Shown: positions 27,546 through 35,947 of the stretch, piece after piece | How the letters are laid out: the number at the start of each line of letters is the position of its first letter | Numbering within the stretch: the first letter of the stretch is position 1 | From: JAQGMJ01 sp036498945 | Lineage (GTDB): Bacteria > Pseudomonadota > Gammaproteobacteria > Burkholderiales > JAEUOS01 | Reading direction: 5' to 3' | Length of the DNA: 64,000 nt | NCBI GenBank assembly: GCA_036498945.1 | Contig: DASYEQ010000094.1 | Coordinates: forward strand, 1-64,000 | Position numbers and translations under genes: made by a program | The notes under the pieces: model-generated | Told to the model about the DNA's origin: nothing | Seen by the model: the letters and a program-made list of their open reading frames with translations, nothing else | The model's database searches: none

Positions 27546-28811
27546 ATGAGCGTTACCCTGCCGCCCCTTTCGCGCCTCGCCGACCCCGTCGCCGCGCTCG
27601 ACGACCTTAATCCGCCGCCGCGCCTGTTGATGGGCCCCGGGCCGATCAACGCCGACCCGCGCGTGCTGCGCGCCATGTCGGCGCAACTGCTGGGCCAGTT
27701 CGACCCGCAGTTCCGCCTGATGATGCGCGAGACCATGGCACTGTACCGCCAGGTGTTCGAGACCAAGAACGACTGGACTTTCATCATCGACGGCACCGCG
27801 CGCAGCGGCATCGAGACCGCGCTGGTGTCGGCGGTGGAACCCGGCGAGCGCGTGCTGGTCTGCTCTTTCGGGCGCTTCGGGCAATTGTTTTCCGAGATCG
27901 CGCGCCGCGCCGGCGCCGAAGTCAGGGTGGTCGAAGTGGAATGGGGCCGGGTGTTCACCCCCGAGCAGATCGAGGCGGAAGTGAAGGCCTTCTCGCCCCG
28001 GCTTGTCGCCATCTGCCAGGGCGACACCTCCACCACCATGTGCCAGCCGCTGGAGGAAATCGGCAAGATCTGCCATCGCCACGGCGCGCTGCTGCAGGTC
28101 GACGCCACCGCATCGATCGCCGGCACGCCGCTGAAAACCGATGCCTGGGAAATCGACTGCGTCACCGCCGGCCTGCAAAAGTGCCTCGCCGGTCCGTCCG
28201 GCGCCGCGCCGATTACCCTCAACGATGCCTTCGCCGAGCGCATCTACCGCCGCCGCCATATCGAGGAAGGGGTGCGCCCGGTCAATTACACCCCCGGCGA
28301 GGGCCGGATGATCGCCACCAACTATTTCGACCTGGCAATGGTGATCGACTACTGGAGCGACCTCGCGCTCAACCATCACACCGAAGCCACCACCATGCTC
28401 TACGGCGCCCGCGAATGCGCGCGCATTTTCGTCAAGGAAGGCCCCGCCGCGATATTCAAGCGCCACGCCGATGCCTCCAAGGCGATGGTGGCGGGCCTCT
28501 CGGCCATGGGGCTGAAACTCTTCGGCGATCTTTCTCACAAGATGCCCAACGTCACCGGCGTCCGCATTCCCGATGGGGTGAACGGCGATCGTGCGCGCAA
28601 CGCCATGCTCGCCGATTTCAGTATCGAGATCGGCACCTCCTTTGGGCGCCTGCACGGCAAGATCTGGCGCATCGGCACCATGGGCTACAACGCGCGCCGC
28701 GACTGCGTGCTCTCCACCCTGGCGGCGCTGGATGTCGTACTGGCGGCGGAAGGCCACAAGTTCAGCCGCGGCGCCGGGGTGGATGCGGCGCGCCAGGCTT
28801 ATCAGTCCTAA
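27546..28811 (+). CDS. class V aminotransferase, PucG-like ((S)-ureidoglycine-glyoxylate transaminase type)
   Basis: A 421-residue PLP-dependent fold-type I enzyme of the alanine-glyoxylate/serine-pyruvate aminotransferase group. The PLP lysine is in AGLQKCLAGPSG and the PLP-ring aspartate in LQVDATASIAG. The N-terminus (LMGPGPINADPRVLRAMSA) is typical. NYFDLAMVIDYW followed by NHHTEATTMLYGARE matches what I recall of PucG/HpxJ-type ureidoglycine transaminases rather than plain alanine-glyoxylate enzymes. This would place it in purine-ring nitrogen salvage, yet no other ureide gene lies beside it. Substrate assignment is therefore moderate; the fold is certain. Confidence 0.8.
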   Translation: MSVTLPPLSRLADPVAALDDLNPPPRLLMGPGPINADPRVLRAMSAQLLGQFDPQFRLMMRETMALYRQVFETKNDWTFIIDGTARSGIETALVSAVEPGERVLVCSFGRFGQLFSEIARRAGAEVRVVEVEWGRVFTPEQIEAEVKAFSPRLVAICQGDTSTTMCQPLEEIGKICHRHGALLQVDATASIAGTPLKTDAWEIDCVTAGLQKCLAGPSGAAPITLNDAFAERIYRRRHIEEGVRPVNYTPGEGRMIATNYFDLAMVIDYWSDLALNHHTEATTMLYGARECARIFVKEGPAAIFKRHADASKAMVAGLSAMGLKLFGDLSHKMPNVTGVRIPDGVNGDRARNAMLADFSIEIGTSFGRLHGKIWRIGTMGYNARRDCVLSTLAALDVVLAAEGHKFSRGAGVDAARQAYQS

Positions 28812-28983
28812 GTCCTGCCGATTGTCCCGCTCAGGCCGGGTTTCGCCGCAAGTGGCCGCAAGGTTTTATGAATCCGTGGGCAAAGTGTGATTTTTTTCCT
28901 TGAATCGGTTACCCTTGCGATGCAAGAATTTATGCCAATGGCAAATGCCATGAGCATAGAATAATTTCAGCAGGGTAAGTCAC

Positions 28984-29595
28984 ATGGGTACGGATTCGGC
29001 CTCGACCGCTCGCATCGATCGCTTGCGCGGCATGTATGTAACGCAGTTCCGCGAGCAGTTCGACGCGGCTGAATTCCTCACCGACGATTTCTACGCCTTC
29101 CAGGTGCTGGAACGCGCGTTCCAGGTCGGCGAAAAAAGGAATCGCGAGCTCTACAATCTCGCCCTGCTGATGCACGCCGAGCGCAAGGCGCTGATGGAAA
29201 CCGGGCAGCGCCGGGTATTGGAAGTGATGCGCAATTCGTCGCCGCCTTCGATTCCCGGCCTGGCCGAGGCCGCCAATCCGAATCACACCGGCAAACTGCG
29301 CACGCTGCCGACGCAGCCCGAGCGCCGCTCCGGCAAGGTGCGCATGTCGGCCCAGGAAATCACTTCGCTGTCGGCACTGCGCCGCGTCTACTACAAATAT
29401 TACGGCCAGGGCTTTGACGTCGAGGAATTCGCCGTCAACGATCTCTACGCCAAGGTGGTGCTGGCCGAGGCCGCGTCCTCGGGGCAGGAGGATCTGGTGG
29501 CGCTGGCGCACGCCTTTCTCGACAAGAATGGCAAGCCGCGCCTGCACCGCCGCCAGGGGCGGGTGGACGTCGAACTCAGCAATGCCTTAGCCTGA
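28984..29595 (+). CDS. unrecognised protein with an internally duplicated 50-residue domain
   Basis: A 203-residue soluble protein I do not recognise. Residues 12-63 and 130-180 are two copies of one helical module sharing the pattern LR..Y.......FD..EF...D.YA..VL..A (13 identities in the first 34 aligned positions). The copies are joined by a Pro/Arg-rich linker (residues 85-120). No signal peptide, membrane segment or catalytic motif is visible. The duplicated helical unit suggests a scaffold or regulatory protein. It lies between the aminotransferase and a convergent methyltransferase gene and is probably monocistronic with a 172-nt upstream gap. Codon use is native-like. Confidence 0.75.
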   Translation: MGTDSASTARIDRLRGMYVTQFREQFDAAEFLTDDFYAFQVLERAFQVGEKRNRELYNLALLMHAERKALMETGQRRVLEVMRNSSPPSIPGLAEAANPNHTGKLRTLPTQPERRSGKVRMSAQEITSLSALRRVYYKYYGQGFDVEEFAVNDLYAKVVLAEAASSGQEDLVALAHAFLDKNGKPRLHRRQGRVDVELSNALA

Positions 29596-29610
29596 GTCCC
29601 GGCGCGCCGC

Positions 29611-30348
29611 CTAGGCGGCAAGGATGAGGAACACCGCCGGATGCTTGTCCGGCGCCATCTCCTTCGGAGCCGCCTGGCGCCATTGGCTGACGCGCCGCGT
29701 GCGTACCGCTTCGCTGGCCAGCGTGAGGTCGACGGCGACGGTAAGCCAGGTATCCGGCTTGAGAGATGCCAGCAGCGCCTGCTGCAAGGCGCCGTTGCGA
29801 TACGGCGTCTCGATCACGATCTGGGTTTCACGCTGGCGCCGCGAGCGCGTCTCCAGTTCGCGGATCATTTCCTCGCGCGCCGGCGACTTCACCGGCAGGT
29901 AGCCGTGAAAGGCGAAGCGCTGGCCTTCCAGGCCGGAGGCCATCAGCGCCAGCAGGATGGACGAAGGGCCCACCAGCGGCGCCACCCGTACCCCGGCCGC
30001 ATGCGCCATGCGCGCCAGCTGGCTGCCGGGGTCGGCGATACCGGGGCAGCCGGCCTCCGACAGCACGCCCACGTCGACGCCGGTGGCGAGCTTGTCGAGC
30101 ACCAGTTTTAATTGCGCCGGCTCGGGCGTGTGGCCGATTTCGAACATCTCGATGCCTTGCAGGGGCAGCGAAGTGCCGCAGGCCTTGAGAAAGGCACGCG
30201 CGGTTTTTGCGTCTTCCACCGCATAGGCGGTCAGCGCCGCGATGCGCTCGCGCACGGCGGGCGGCAGGCTGGCGTCGAGCAGGGGCAGGTCCTGCCCGGC
30301 CTTGAGGTCGCCCAGGGTGGCGGGCACCAGATAAAGGGTGCCGCTCAT
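29611..30348 (-). CDS. SAM-dependent methyltransferase, RsmI-like tetrapyrrole-methylase fold
   Basis: A 245-residue enzyme of the tetrapyrrole (corrin/porphyrin) methylase superfamily, related to the 16S rRNA 2'-O-methyltransferase RsmI. Visible are GTLYLVPATLGD at the N-terminus, VGVLSEAGCPGIADPGSQL as the SAM-binding signature, VAPLVGPSSILLALMASGL, and QIVIETPYRNGALQQALL. It differs from RsmI in lacking the exact N-terminal GTLYVVATPIGN. This shorter paralog is commonly found beside maf in betaproteobacteria. Its start overlaps the Maf stop as ATGA, so it is translationally coupled. The RNA or other substrate is not known. Confidence 0.85.
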   Translation of the reverse strand: MSGTLYLVPATLGDLKAGQDLPLLDASLPPAVRERIAALTAYAVEDAKTARAFLKACGTSLPLQGIEMFEIGHTPEPAQLKLVLDKLATGVDVGVLSEAGCPGIADPGSQLARMAHAAGVRVAPLVGPSSILLALMASGLEGQRFAFHGYLPVKSPAREEMIRELETRSRRQRETQIVIETPYRNGALQQALLASLKPDTWLTVAVDLTLASEAVRTRRVSQWRQAAPKEMAPDKHPAVFLILAA

Positions 30349-30965
30349 GGCACTTGCGGAATGCGTACGTCCTCGGCGCGCAGCATGGCGCACAGGGCGA
30401 TCAAAGGCAGGCCGATGAGCGCATTGGGGTCGTCGCCTTCCATGCTTTCCATCAGCGCGATGCCCAGGCCTTCGGACTTGGCCGAGCCGGCGCAGTCGTA
30501 GGGTTCCTCGGCGCGCAGGTAGGCATCGATCTCGGCGTCGTCGAGGGCGCGCAGGCGCACGCGCGTGAGTACGCTGCGCAGTTGCTCGCGGCCGGAAGCA
30601 GCGTCGAGCAGGCACAGGGCGGTATCGAAAATCGTGGTCTTGCCGCGCATCCAGTGCAATTGTTCCACAGCGCGCTCGTAGCTGCCCGGCTTGCCGAGGA
30701 TGCGGCCTTCGCAATACGCCACCTGGTCGGAGCCGATCACCAGGGCGCCAGGGGCGGCCTGATAATGCGCCGCCACCGCGCGCGCCTTGGCCGCGGCCAG
30801 GCGCAGCGCAAGGGCGCCGGGATCTTCCCCGGGCAAGGGGGTTTCATCGGTTTCCGGGGCGCGGGTGGAAAAGGGCAGGCGCAGGCGTTCCAGCAGTTCG
30901 CGCCGGTAGCGCGAGGTCGAGGCGAGGATCAGGGGGCGGGGAGGGGATGTGACAGGGGATGGCAA
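30345..30965 (-). CDS. Maf-family nucleotide pyrophosphatase (YceF type)
   Basis: A Maf/HAM1-like phosphatase that hydrolyses non-canonical nucleoside triphosphates; the YceF subgroup prefers 7-methyl-GTP. The N-terminal substrate loop LILASTSRYRRELLERL is followed by the APETDETP segment, the catalytic IGSDQVA, and GKPGSYERAVEQL. The C-terminal region DCAGSAKSEGLGIALMESMEGDDPNALIGLPL is typical. The start is uncertain: TTG at 31004 or TTG at 30965; I chose the latter because a GGA sequence sits at suitable distance and the length (206 aa) is closer to the family. It is divergent from yceD-rpmF. Confidence 0.88.
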   Translation of the reverse strand: MPSPVTSPPRPLILASTSRYRRELLERLRLPFSTRAPETDETPLPGEDPGALALRLAAAKARAVAAHYQAAPGALVIGSDQVAYCEGRILGKPGSYERAVEQLHWMRGKTTIFDTALCLLDAASGREQLRSVLTRVRLRALDDAEIDAYLRAEEPYDCAGSAKSEGLGIALMESMEGDDPNALIGLPLIALCAMLRAEDVRIPQVP

Positions 30966-31106
30966 GGGGAGGAATTCCGTTGTTTTCGCAGCGTTTTGGC
31001 GCAAGTAGGATGGATTTTAGCCGAGGTGCCAGTATTTTCCGGCCCCCGCCCGACGGCGGGGCTGCCCGTTTTGCGCAGTGAATTGTGCAGCGAAGCACCT
31101 AAGTTT

Positions 31107-31136
31107 TTGACGATTAAAGACTATTTGGGTTATACT
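31107..31136 (+). promoter_or_regulatory. strong sigma-70 promoter of the yceD-rpmF-plsX-fab operon
   Basis: TTGACG (31107-31112) is followed after 17 nt by TTATAC (31130-31135), or after 18 nt by TATACT, both close to consensus. The surrounding DNA is AT-rich compared with the window. The predicted start near 31142 gives a structured leader of about 85 nt. Confidence 0.75.
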
Positions 31137-31146
31137 TGCGTGCTGT

Positions 31147-31201
31147 ACGCCCCGTTGTTTCTGCCTGGGGCGTTTGTTTTTCCTGCCTTGAGTCAGGCAG
31201 G
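31147..31201 (+). promoter_or_regulatory. leader with alternative hairpins upstream of yceD (possible attenuator)
   Basis: ACGCCCC (31147-31153) pairs with GGGGCGT (31167-31173), followed by TTGTTTTT, which resembles an intrinsic terminator. A second hairpin CCTGCCT (31182-31188)/AGGCAGG (31195-31201) follows. CTGCCT inside the first loop (31161-31166) is also complementary to AGGCAG of the second hairpin, so two exclusive structures can form. This is the layout of a transcription attenuator, but no ligand or protein is known for it. Confidence 0.45.
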
Positions 31202-31227
31202 GGCTGGACCAGGATAAAGTCGACGCC

Positions 31228-31740
31228 GTGGCAAATACGGGTGCGGGCAATCGCGCCGGATGGACGATAGATGCGTTCCGCTTTGCGGAAGGCGGCGCCA
31301 TCCAGGAGAGCGAGCTTATTGCTGAAGATTTGCCGCGCCTGGCCGAAAGCGCGGTGGCGCCCTTGCAGGCGTTTCACGCCAAGGTTGCCGGGGTGCGGTC
31401 GCCGCGCGGCAAGCCGGGGCTGGAGCTCTGGCTTTCCGGGCGCGTGACGGTAAGCTGCCAGCGCTGCCTGAAACCGCTGGAACTCGAGCTCGACCCGCAT
31501 GCCGGCTTCGAGCTGGAGCGCAGCGAGGCGCAGGCTGACGCGGCGGGGCTGGACGAAGACGAGTTCTGGGACGCGGTGGTGGGGTCGGAACGTTTCGACC
31601 TGAAACAGTTGTGCGAGGACGAGTTGCTGCTGGCGGTGCCGTTTGCCCCGATGCACGCGTCCTGCGAGCCGGTGGGGGCGACCGAAGCGGGCGAGAGGGT
31701 TTCGCCGTTCGCCGCGCTGGCGCAGTTGAAAAAGAAGTAA
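31228..31740 (+). CDS. yceD: YceD/DUF177 family protein
   Basis: A 170-residue protein of the DUF177 family, encoded just before rpmF in most bacteria and implicated in 23S rRNA/ribosome maturation in some organisms and plastids. Features are the N-terminal DAFRFAEGGAI strand, the central CxxC-bearing VTVSCQRCLKPLELEL, and the acidic AGLDEDEFWDAVVGSERFDLKQL. The GTG start has only a distant AGGA as ribosome-binding site, which might make it sensitive to leader structure. It is the first gene of the fatty-acid operon. Confidence 0.92.
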   Translation: MANTGAGNRAGWTIDAFRFAEGGAIQESELIAEDLPRLAESAVAPLQAFHAKVAGVRSPRGKPGLELWLSGRVTVSCQRCLKPLELELDPHAGFELERSEAQADAAGLDEDEFWDAVVGSERFDLKQLCEDELLLAVPFAPMHASCEPVGATEAGERVSPFAALAQLKKK

Positions 31741-31790
31741 CGAAAAGATTTCGTAGTCGCGGTTTTCACAGGTTTCATCAGGAGAGCATC

Positions 31791-31970
31791 ATGGCTGTTC
31801 AGCAAAACAAGAAGTCCCCGTCCAAGCGCGGCATGCATCGTGCCCACGACTTTCTGACCAATCCGCCGCTGGCCATCGAGCCGACCACGGGCGAGGCGCA
31901 CCTGCGCCATCACATCAGCCCGACCGGCTACTACCGCGGCAAGAAGATCGTCAAGATCAAGGGCGAATAA
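31791..31970 (+). CDS. rpmF: 50S ribosomal protein L32
   Basis: A 59-residue ribosomal protein with the expected AVQQNKKSPSKRGMHRAHD N-terminus and the basic C-terminus RGKKIVKIKGE. The zinc-binding cysteines found in some L32 forms are absent, making this the C-minus type usual in proteobacteria. A strong CAGGAGAG ribosome-binding site precedes the ATG. It sits between yceD and plsX, the classical arrangement coupling ribosome and membrane lipid synthesis. Confidence 0.98.
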   Translation: MAVQQNKKSPSKRGMHRAHDFLTNPPLAIEPTTGEAHLRHHISPTGYYRGKKIVKIKGE

Positions 31971-32034
31971 GGTCCGCCGACGGCTTGAAGTTGATGCTTC
32001 CCGTCGCCGGTTTTAATTCCCCCTGCGGGCGCGG

Positions 32035-33105
32035 ATGACCGTCATCATCGCCATCGACGTGATGGGCGGGGACCATGGTCCCCGCGTCACGGTGCCGGCA
32101 GCCCTGGCGTTCATCCAGCGCCATGCCGACGCCGAAGTGATCCTGGTCGGCCAGGAAGAGCCGATTGCCGCCGAACTCAAGCGCGCGAAGTTCAATGCCG
32201 CGCCGGGTTCGCGCGTGCGCGTGCACCCGGCCGCGCAAGTCATCACCATGGACGATGCCCCCGCGCAGGCGCTCAGGCGCAAGCGCGACTCGTCCATGCA
32301 TGCCGCCGTCACCCTGGTGAAAGAGGGCGAAGCGCATGCCGCCATCTCCGCCGGCAATACCGGCGCCTGGATGGCGATTTCCAGTTTCGTGCTGCGGACT
32401 TTGCCGGGCATCGACCGCCCGGCGATCTGCGCGCCGATGCCCAATCAGTCCGGCGGGTCCACCTATGTGCTGGACCTGGGCGCCAACGTCGATTGCAAGG
32501 CGCAACATCTCTACCAGTTCGCCCTCATGGGCAGCGCGCTGGTCGCATCGGTGGAGCACAAGGCCAAGCCGGTGGTGGGCCTGCTCAACATCGGCGAGGA
32601 AGAGATCAAGGGCAACGAGACGGTGAAGGAAGTCGCCGAGATTCTGCGCGCGGCGCACGAACGCGGCGAAATCGAATTCTTCGGCAACGTCGAAGGCAAC
32701 GACATCTTCAAGGGCACGGCGGATGTGGTGGTGTGCGACGGTTTCGTCGGCAACGTGCTGCTCAAGACCTCTGAAGGGCTGGCGCAGATGTTTTCGCGCT
32801 CGCTGAAGGAAGAGTTCACCAGCAGCCTGGTGCGCAAGTTCTGCGCGTTGTTCGCCATGCCGGCCGTCAACGCCTTCCGCCGCCGCTATGATCCGCGGCG
32901 CTACAACGGCGCCTGCCTGCTGGGCTTGAACGGGCTGGTGGTGAAAAGCCACGGCTCGGCCGATGTGTTCGCCTACGGCTGCGCGCTCAACCGCGCCTAC
33001 GAAGCCGTGCATAATGGATTGCAGGAAGGCATCGCCGGGCGCATCGCCCTGCATGCCGATTCGGCGCCCCCGGCGCCCGCCGCTCCCATCGAAGCCGCTG
33101 TCTGA
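32035..33105 (+). CDS. plsX: phosphate acyltransferase PlsX
   Basis: Converts acyl-ACP to acyl-phosphate, the acyl donor for PlsY in glycerophospholipid synthesis; a peripheral membrane enzyme. The 356 residues show the N-terminal IAIDVMGGDHGP signature, the GAWMAIS segment after SAGNTG, LLNIGEEEIKGNE, and VCDGFVGNVLLKTSEGLA. The C-terminal tail after residue 335 is Ala/Pro-rich and slightly longer than usual. It starts 64 nt after rpmF and is followed closely by fabH, so co-transcription is likely. Confidence 0.97.
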   Translation: MTVIIAIDVMGGDHGPRVTVPAALAFIQRHADAEVILVGQEEPIAAELKRAKFNAAPGSRVRVHPAAQVITMDDAPAQALRRKRDSSMHAAVTLVKEGEAHAAISAGNTGAWMAISSFVLRTLPGIDRPAICAPMPNQSGGSTYVLDLGANVDCKAQHLYQFALMGSALVASVEHKAKPVVGLLNIGEEEIKGNETVKEVAEILRAAHERGEIEFFGNVEGNDIFKGTADVVVCDGFVGNVLLKTSEGLAQMFSRSLKEEFTSSLVRKFCALFAMPAVNAFRRRYDPRRYNGACLLGLNGLVVKSHGSADVFAYGCALNRAYEAVHNGLQEGIAGRIALHADSAPPAPAAPIEAAV

Positions 33106-33127
33106 GCATTCCGCCAGCTATCTCGTC

Positions 33128-34090
33128 ATGACCTACGCGCGCATCACCGGCACCGGCAGCTATTTGCCCGGCGAGCCTGTCAGCAATCTCGATCTGGTGG
33201 CGCGCGGCATCGATACTTCGGATGAGTGGATCGTCGAGCGCACCGGCATCCGCACGCGTCACCTGGCGCCCGAAGGCACCGCGACCAGCGACCTGGCGCT
33301 GCATGCGGCGCGCATGGCGCTGGATGCCGCCGAAGTTTCGCCGCTGGACATCGACCTGATCATCGTCGCCACCTCCACGCCGGATTACGTCTTCCCCAGC
33401 ACCGCCTGCCTGCTGCAGGCCAAGCTCGGCATCAAGGGCGGCGCCGCCTTCGACGTGCAGGCGGTGTGCACCGGTTTCATCTACGCGCTCGCCACCGCGG
33501 ACGCGATGATCAAGAGCGGCATGCACAAAAAGGCGCTGGTGGTCGGTGCCGAAGTGTTTTCCCGTATCCTCGACTGGCGCGACCGCGGCACCTGCGTGCT
33601 GTTCGGCGACGGCGCCGGCGCGGTGGTGCTGGAAGCATCGGAGACTCCCGGCATCCGGGCTTCCAGTCTGCATGCCGACGGCAGCCAGGTCGGCATTTTG
33701 TGCGTGCCGGGGCAGGTCGCCAATGGCGCGGTCAGCGGCGACCCGTTTTTGCGCATGGACGGCCAGGCGGTATTCAAGCTGGCGGTGCGGGTGCTGGATG
33801 AAGTGGCGCGCGAGACGGCGGCCAAGGCCGGCCTGGAACTGACCGAGATCGACTGGCTGATTCCGCACCAGGCCAATGTACGCATCCTCAACGCCACGGC
33901 AAAAAAGCTCGGCCTGCCGGCGGACAATCTGGTGGTCACCGTGGATCGCCACGGCAATACCTCGGCGGCTTCGATCCCGCTGGCGCTGGATCGCTGGATG
34001 CGCGCCGGGCGCATCAAGCCCGGCCAGCAGGTGATGCTCGAAGGCGTGGGCGGCGGCTTCACCTGGGGCGCAGTGCTGGTGCAGATGTAG
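33128..34090 (+). CDS. fabH: 3-oxoacyl-ACP synthase III
   Basis: Initiates fatty-acid elongation by condensing acetyl-CoA with malonyl-ACP. The 320-residue thiolase-fold enzyme has the Cys-His-Asn triad: the cysteine in AVCTGFIYAL, the histidine in WLIPHQANVRI, and the asparagine in DRHGNTSAASIPLAL. N-terminal RITGTGSYLPGEPVSN and DEWIVERTGIRTRH are canonical. It lies 22 nt after plsX and about 50 nt before fabD, within the conserved fab operon. Confidence 0.98.
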   Translation: MTYARITGTGSYLPGEPVSNLDLVARGIDTSDEWIVERTGIRTRHLAPEGTATSDLALHAARMALDAAEVSPLDIDLIIVATSTPDYVFPSTACLLQAKLGIKGGAAFDVQAVCTGFIYALATADAMIKSGMHKKALVVGAEVFSRILDWRDRGTCVLFGDGAGAVVLEASETPGIRASSLHADGSQVGILCVPGQVANGAVSGDPFLRMDGQAVFKLAVRVLDEVARETAAKAGLELTEIDWLIPHQANVRILNATAKKLGLPADNLVVTVDRHGNTSAASIPLALDRWMRAGRIKPGQQVMLEGVGGGFTWGAVLVQM

Positions 34091-34139
34091 GTGCAGGTTC
34101 CCCTCGCGGGGATTATTGAAAAAGTCTGGAGACAACAGA

Positions 34140-35069
34140 ATGAAGTTGGCTATCGTTTTTCCCGGGCAGGGATCGCAGAAGGTCGGCATGATGGCCGGCT
34201 TCGCCGATTCGGCGATTGTGCGCGAGACATTCAAGCAGGCTTCCGACGCGCTCGGAGAAGACCTCTGGGTGATGACCGAGACCGGTCCCGCCGAAGTGCT
34301 TTCCTCCACCGTCAACACGCAGCCGGTGATGCTCGCCGCCGCCTACGCGATGTACCGTGCCTGGGTGGAAGCGGGCGGTCCCGCGGCCGCCGTGATGGCC
34401 GGGCACTCACTGGGCGAGTACACCGCGCTTACCGCTGCCGGCGCATTGAAATTCGCCGACGCAGTGCCCCTGGTGCGCTTTCGCGCCCAGGCGATGCAGG
34501 AAGCCGTGCCCATGGGTACCGGCGGCATGGCCGTGGTAATGGGCCTGGAAGCCGAGGCCGTGCGCAAGCTCTGCCAAGAGTCCGCGCAGGGCGAGGTGGT
34601 GGAAGCGGTGAACTTCAACGACCAGACGCAGATCGTCATCGCCGGCAGCAAGAACGCGGTCGAGCGCGCCATGGCCGGCGCGAAAGCTGCCGGCGCCAAG
34701 CGCGCGCTGCCGCTGCCGGTTTCCGCGCCGTTCCACTCCTCGCTGCTCAAGCCGGCGGCCGACCGCCTGCGCGAAAAGCTGGCGAGCGTGGAAATCAGCG
34801 AGCCGAAGATCCCGGTGATCCACAACTTCAACGTCATCAGCCACAGCACCGCCGCCGAGATCCGCGAAGTGCTGGCGCAGCAGGCCTCCAACCCGGTGCG
34901 CTGGGTGGAGACGGTGCAAAAGATGGCCGCCGAAGGCGTGACTCACGCAGTGGAAATCGGTCCGGGCAAGGTGCTGCAAGGCCTGATCAAGCGCGTCGCG
35001 CCCGACATCCAGGCGCTCGCCGTGACTGACGCCGAATCCCTCAAGACCACCTTGGAGGCGCTCAAATGA
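34140..35069 (+). CDS. fabD: malonyl-CoA:ACP transacylase
   Basis: Loads malonyl groups onto acyl carrier protein. The 309-residue protein has AIVFPGQGSQKVGMM at the N-terminus, the nucleophilic serine in MAGHSLGEYTAL, the substrate-carboxylate-binding arginine in PLVRFRAQAMQ, and the catalytic histidine in PVSAPFHSSLL. The ATG at 34140, behind GGAGACAACAGA, is preferred over the upstream ATG at 34116. The stop codon overlaps the fabG start by 4 nt, indicating translational coupling. Confidence 0.97.
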   Translation: MKLAIVFPGQGSQKVGMMAGFADSAIVRETFKQASDALGEDLWVMTETGPAEVLSSTVNTQPVMLAAAYAMYRAWVEAGGPAAAVMAGHSLGEYTALTAAGALKFADAVPLVRFRAQAMQEAVPMGTGGMAVVMGLEAEAVRKLCQESAQGEVVEAVNFNDQTQIVIAGSKNAVERAMAGAKAAGAKRALPLPVSAPFHSSLLKPAADRLREKLASVEISEPKIPVIHNFNVISHSTAAEIREVLAQQASNPVRWVETVQKMAAEGVTHAVEIGPGKVLQGLIKRVAPDIQALAVTDAESLKTTLEALK

Positions 35070-35818
35070 GTCTCGCGGATAGTCTCGCAAATGAGGTCGC
35101 GCTGGTCACCGGCGCTTCGCGCGGCATCGGCCGCGGCATCGCCGCGCTGCTGGCGCAACAAGGCGCCATCGTGATCGGCACCGCCACCAGCGAAGCCGGC
35201 GCGCAATCCATCACCGAGGCGCTCAAGGCCCTGGGCGAGAAAAACCGTGGCGCAGTGCTCAACGTCGACGACGCCGCGGCCATCGAGCCGCTGCTCGACG
35301 ACATCAAGAAAAGCACCGGCGCCGTTTCCATTCTGGTCAACAATGCCGGCATCACCCGCGACACGCTGGCCATGCGCATGAAAGACGACGACTGGGACGC
35401 GGTGATCCAGACCAATCTTTCCGCCGTGTTCCGCCTGTCACGCGCCGTGCTGCGCGACATGATGAAGGCCAAGGGGGGGCGTATCATCAACGTCACTTCC
35501 GTCGTCGGGCACGCCGGCAATCCCGGCCAGCTCAATTACGCCGCCGCCAAATCCGGCGTCTCCGGCATGACGCGGGCATTGGCGCGCGAAATCGGCAGCC
35601 GCGGCATCACTGTCAACTGCGTGGCGCCGGGCTTCATCGACACCGACATGACCAAGGGCTTGGGCGAGGCGCAGAGCGCCGCGCTGATGACGCAGATTCC
35701 CCTCGGGCGCCTGGGGACGGTGGAAGATATCGCCGCCGCCGTCGCCTTCCTCGCATCCCCCGCCGCCGGCTATATCACGGGCACCACGCTGCACGTGAAC
35801 GGCGGCATGTACATGTAG
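35066..35818 (+). CDS. fabG: 3-oxoacyl-ACP reductase
   Basis: NADPH-dependent short-chain dehydrogenase performing the first reduction of the elongation cycle. The 250 residues include the cofactor motif TGASRGIGRGIA, NNAGITRD, the catalytic serine in INVTSVVGHAG, and the YAAAKSG tyrosine-lysine pair. The C-terminal GYITGTTLHVNGGMYM is typical. It overlaps fabD by 4 nt and is followed by a 129-nt gap before acpP. Confidence 0.97.
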   Translation: MSLADSLANEVALVTGASRGIGRGIAALLAQQGAIVIGTATSEAGAQSITEALKALGEKNRGAVLNVDDAAAIEPLLDDIKKSTGAVSILVNNAGITRDTLAMRMKDDDWDAVIQTNLSAVFRLSRAVLRDMMKAKGGRIINVTSVVGHAGNPGQLNYAAAKSGVSGMTRALAREIGSRGITVNCVAPGFIDTDMTKGLGEAQSAALMTQIPLGRLGTVEDIAAAVAFLASPAAGYITGTTLHVNGGMYM

Positions 35819-35947
35819 CCGCTTTTACGTAGCTGGTCACGTATTTTCGTCGCGCGGTTTTTCGCTGCTGTGCAGCGGGAAATCCCCGCCAAAGCTGTTA
35901 AAATCGCGCCGCTTTTATTTTTTCAATCGGGAAGGAGTCCCAAGCAA

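Noticed and set aside
35819..35947. A dedicated acpP promoter
   Set aside because: A TAAAAT hexamer is present but no -35 at standard spacing, so it is only mentioned in the acpP entry.
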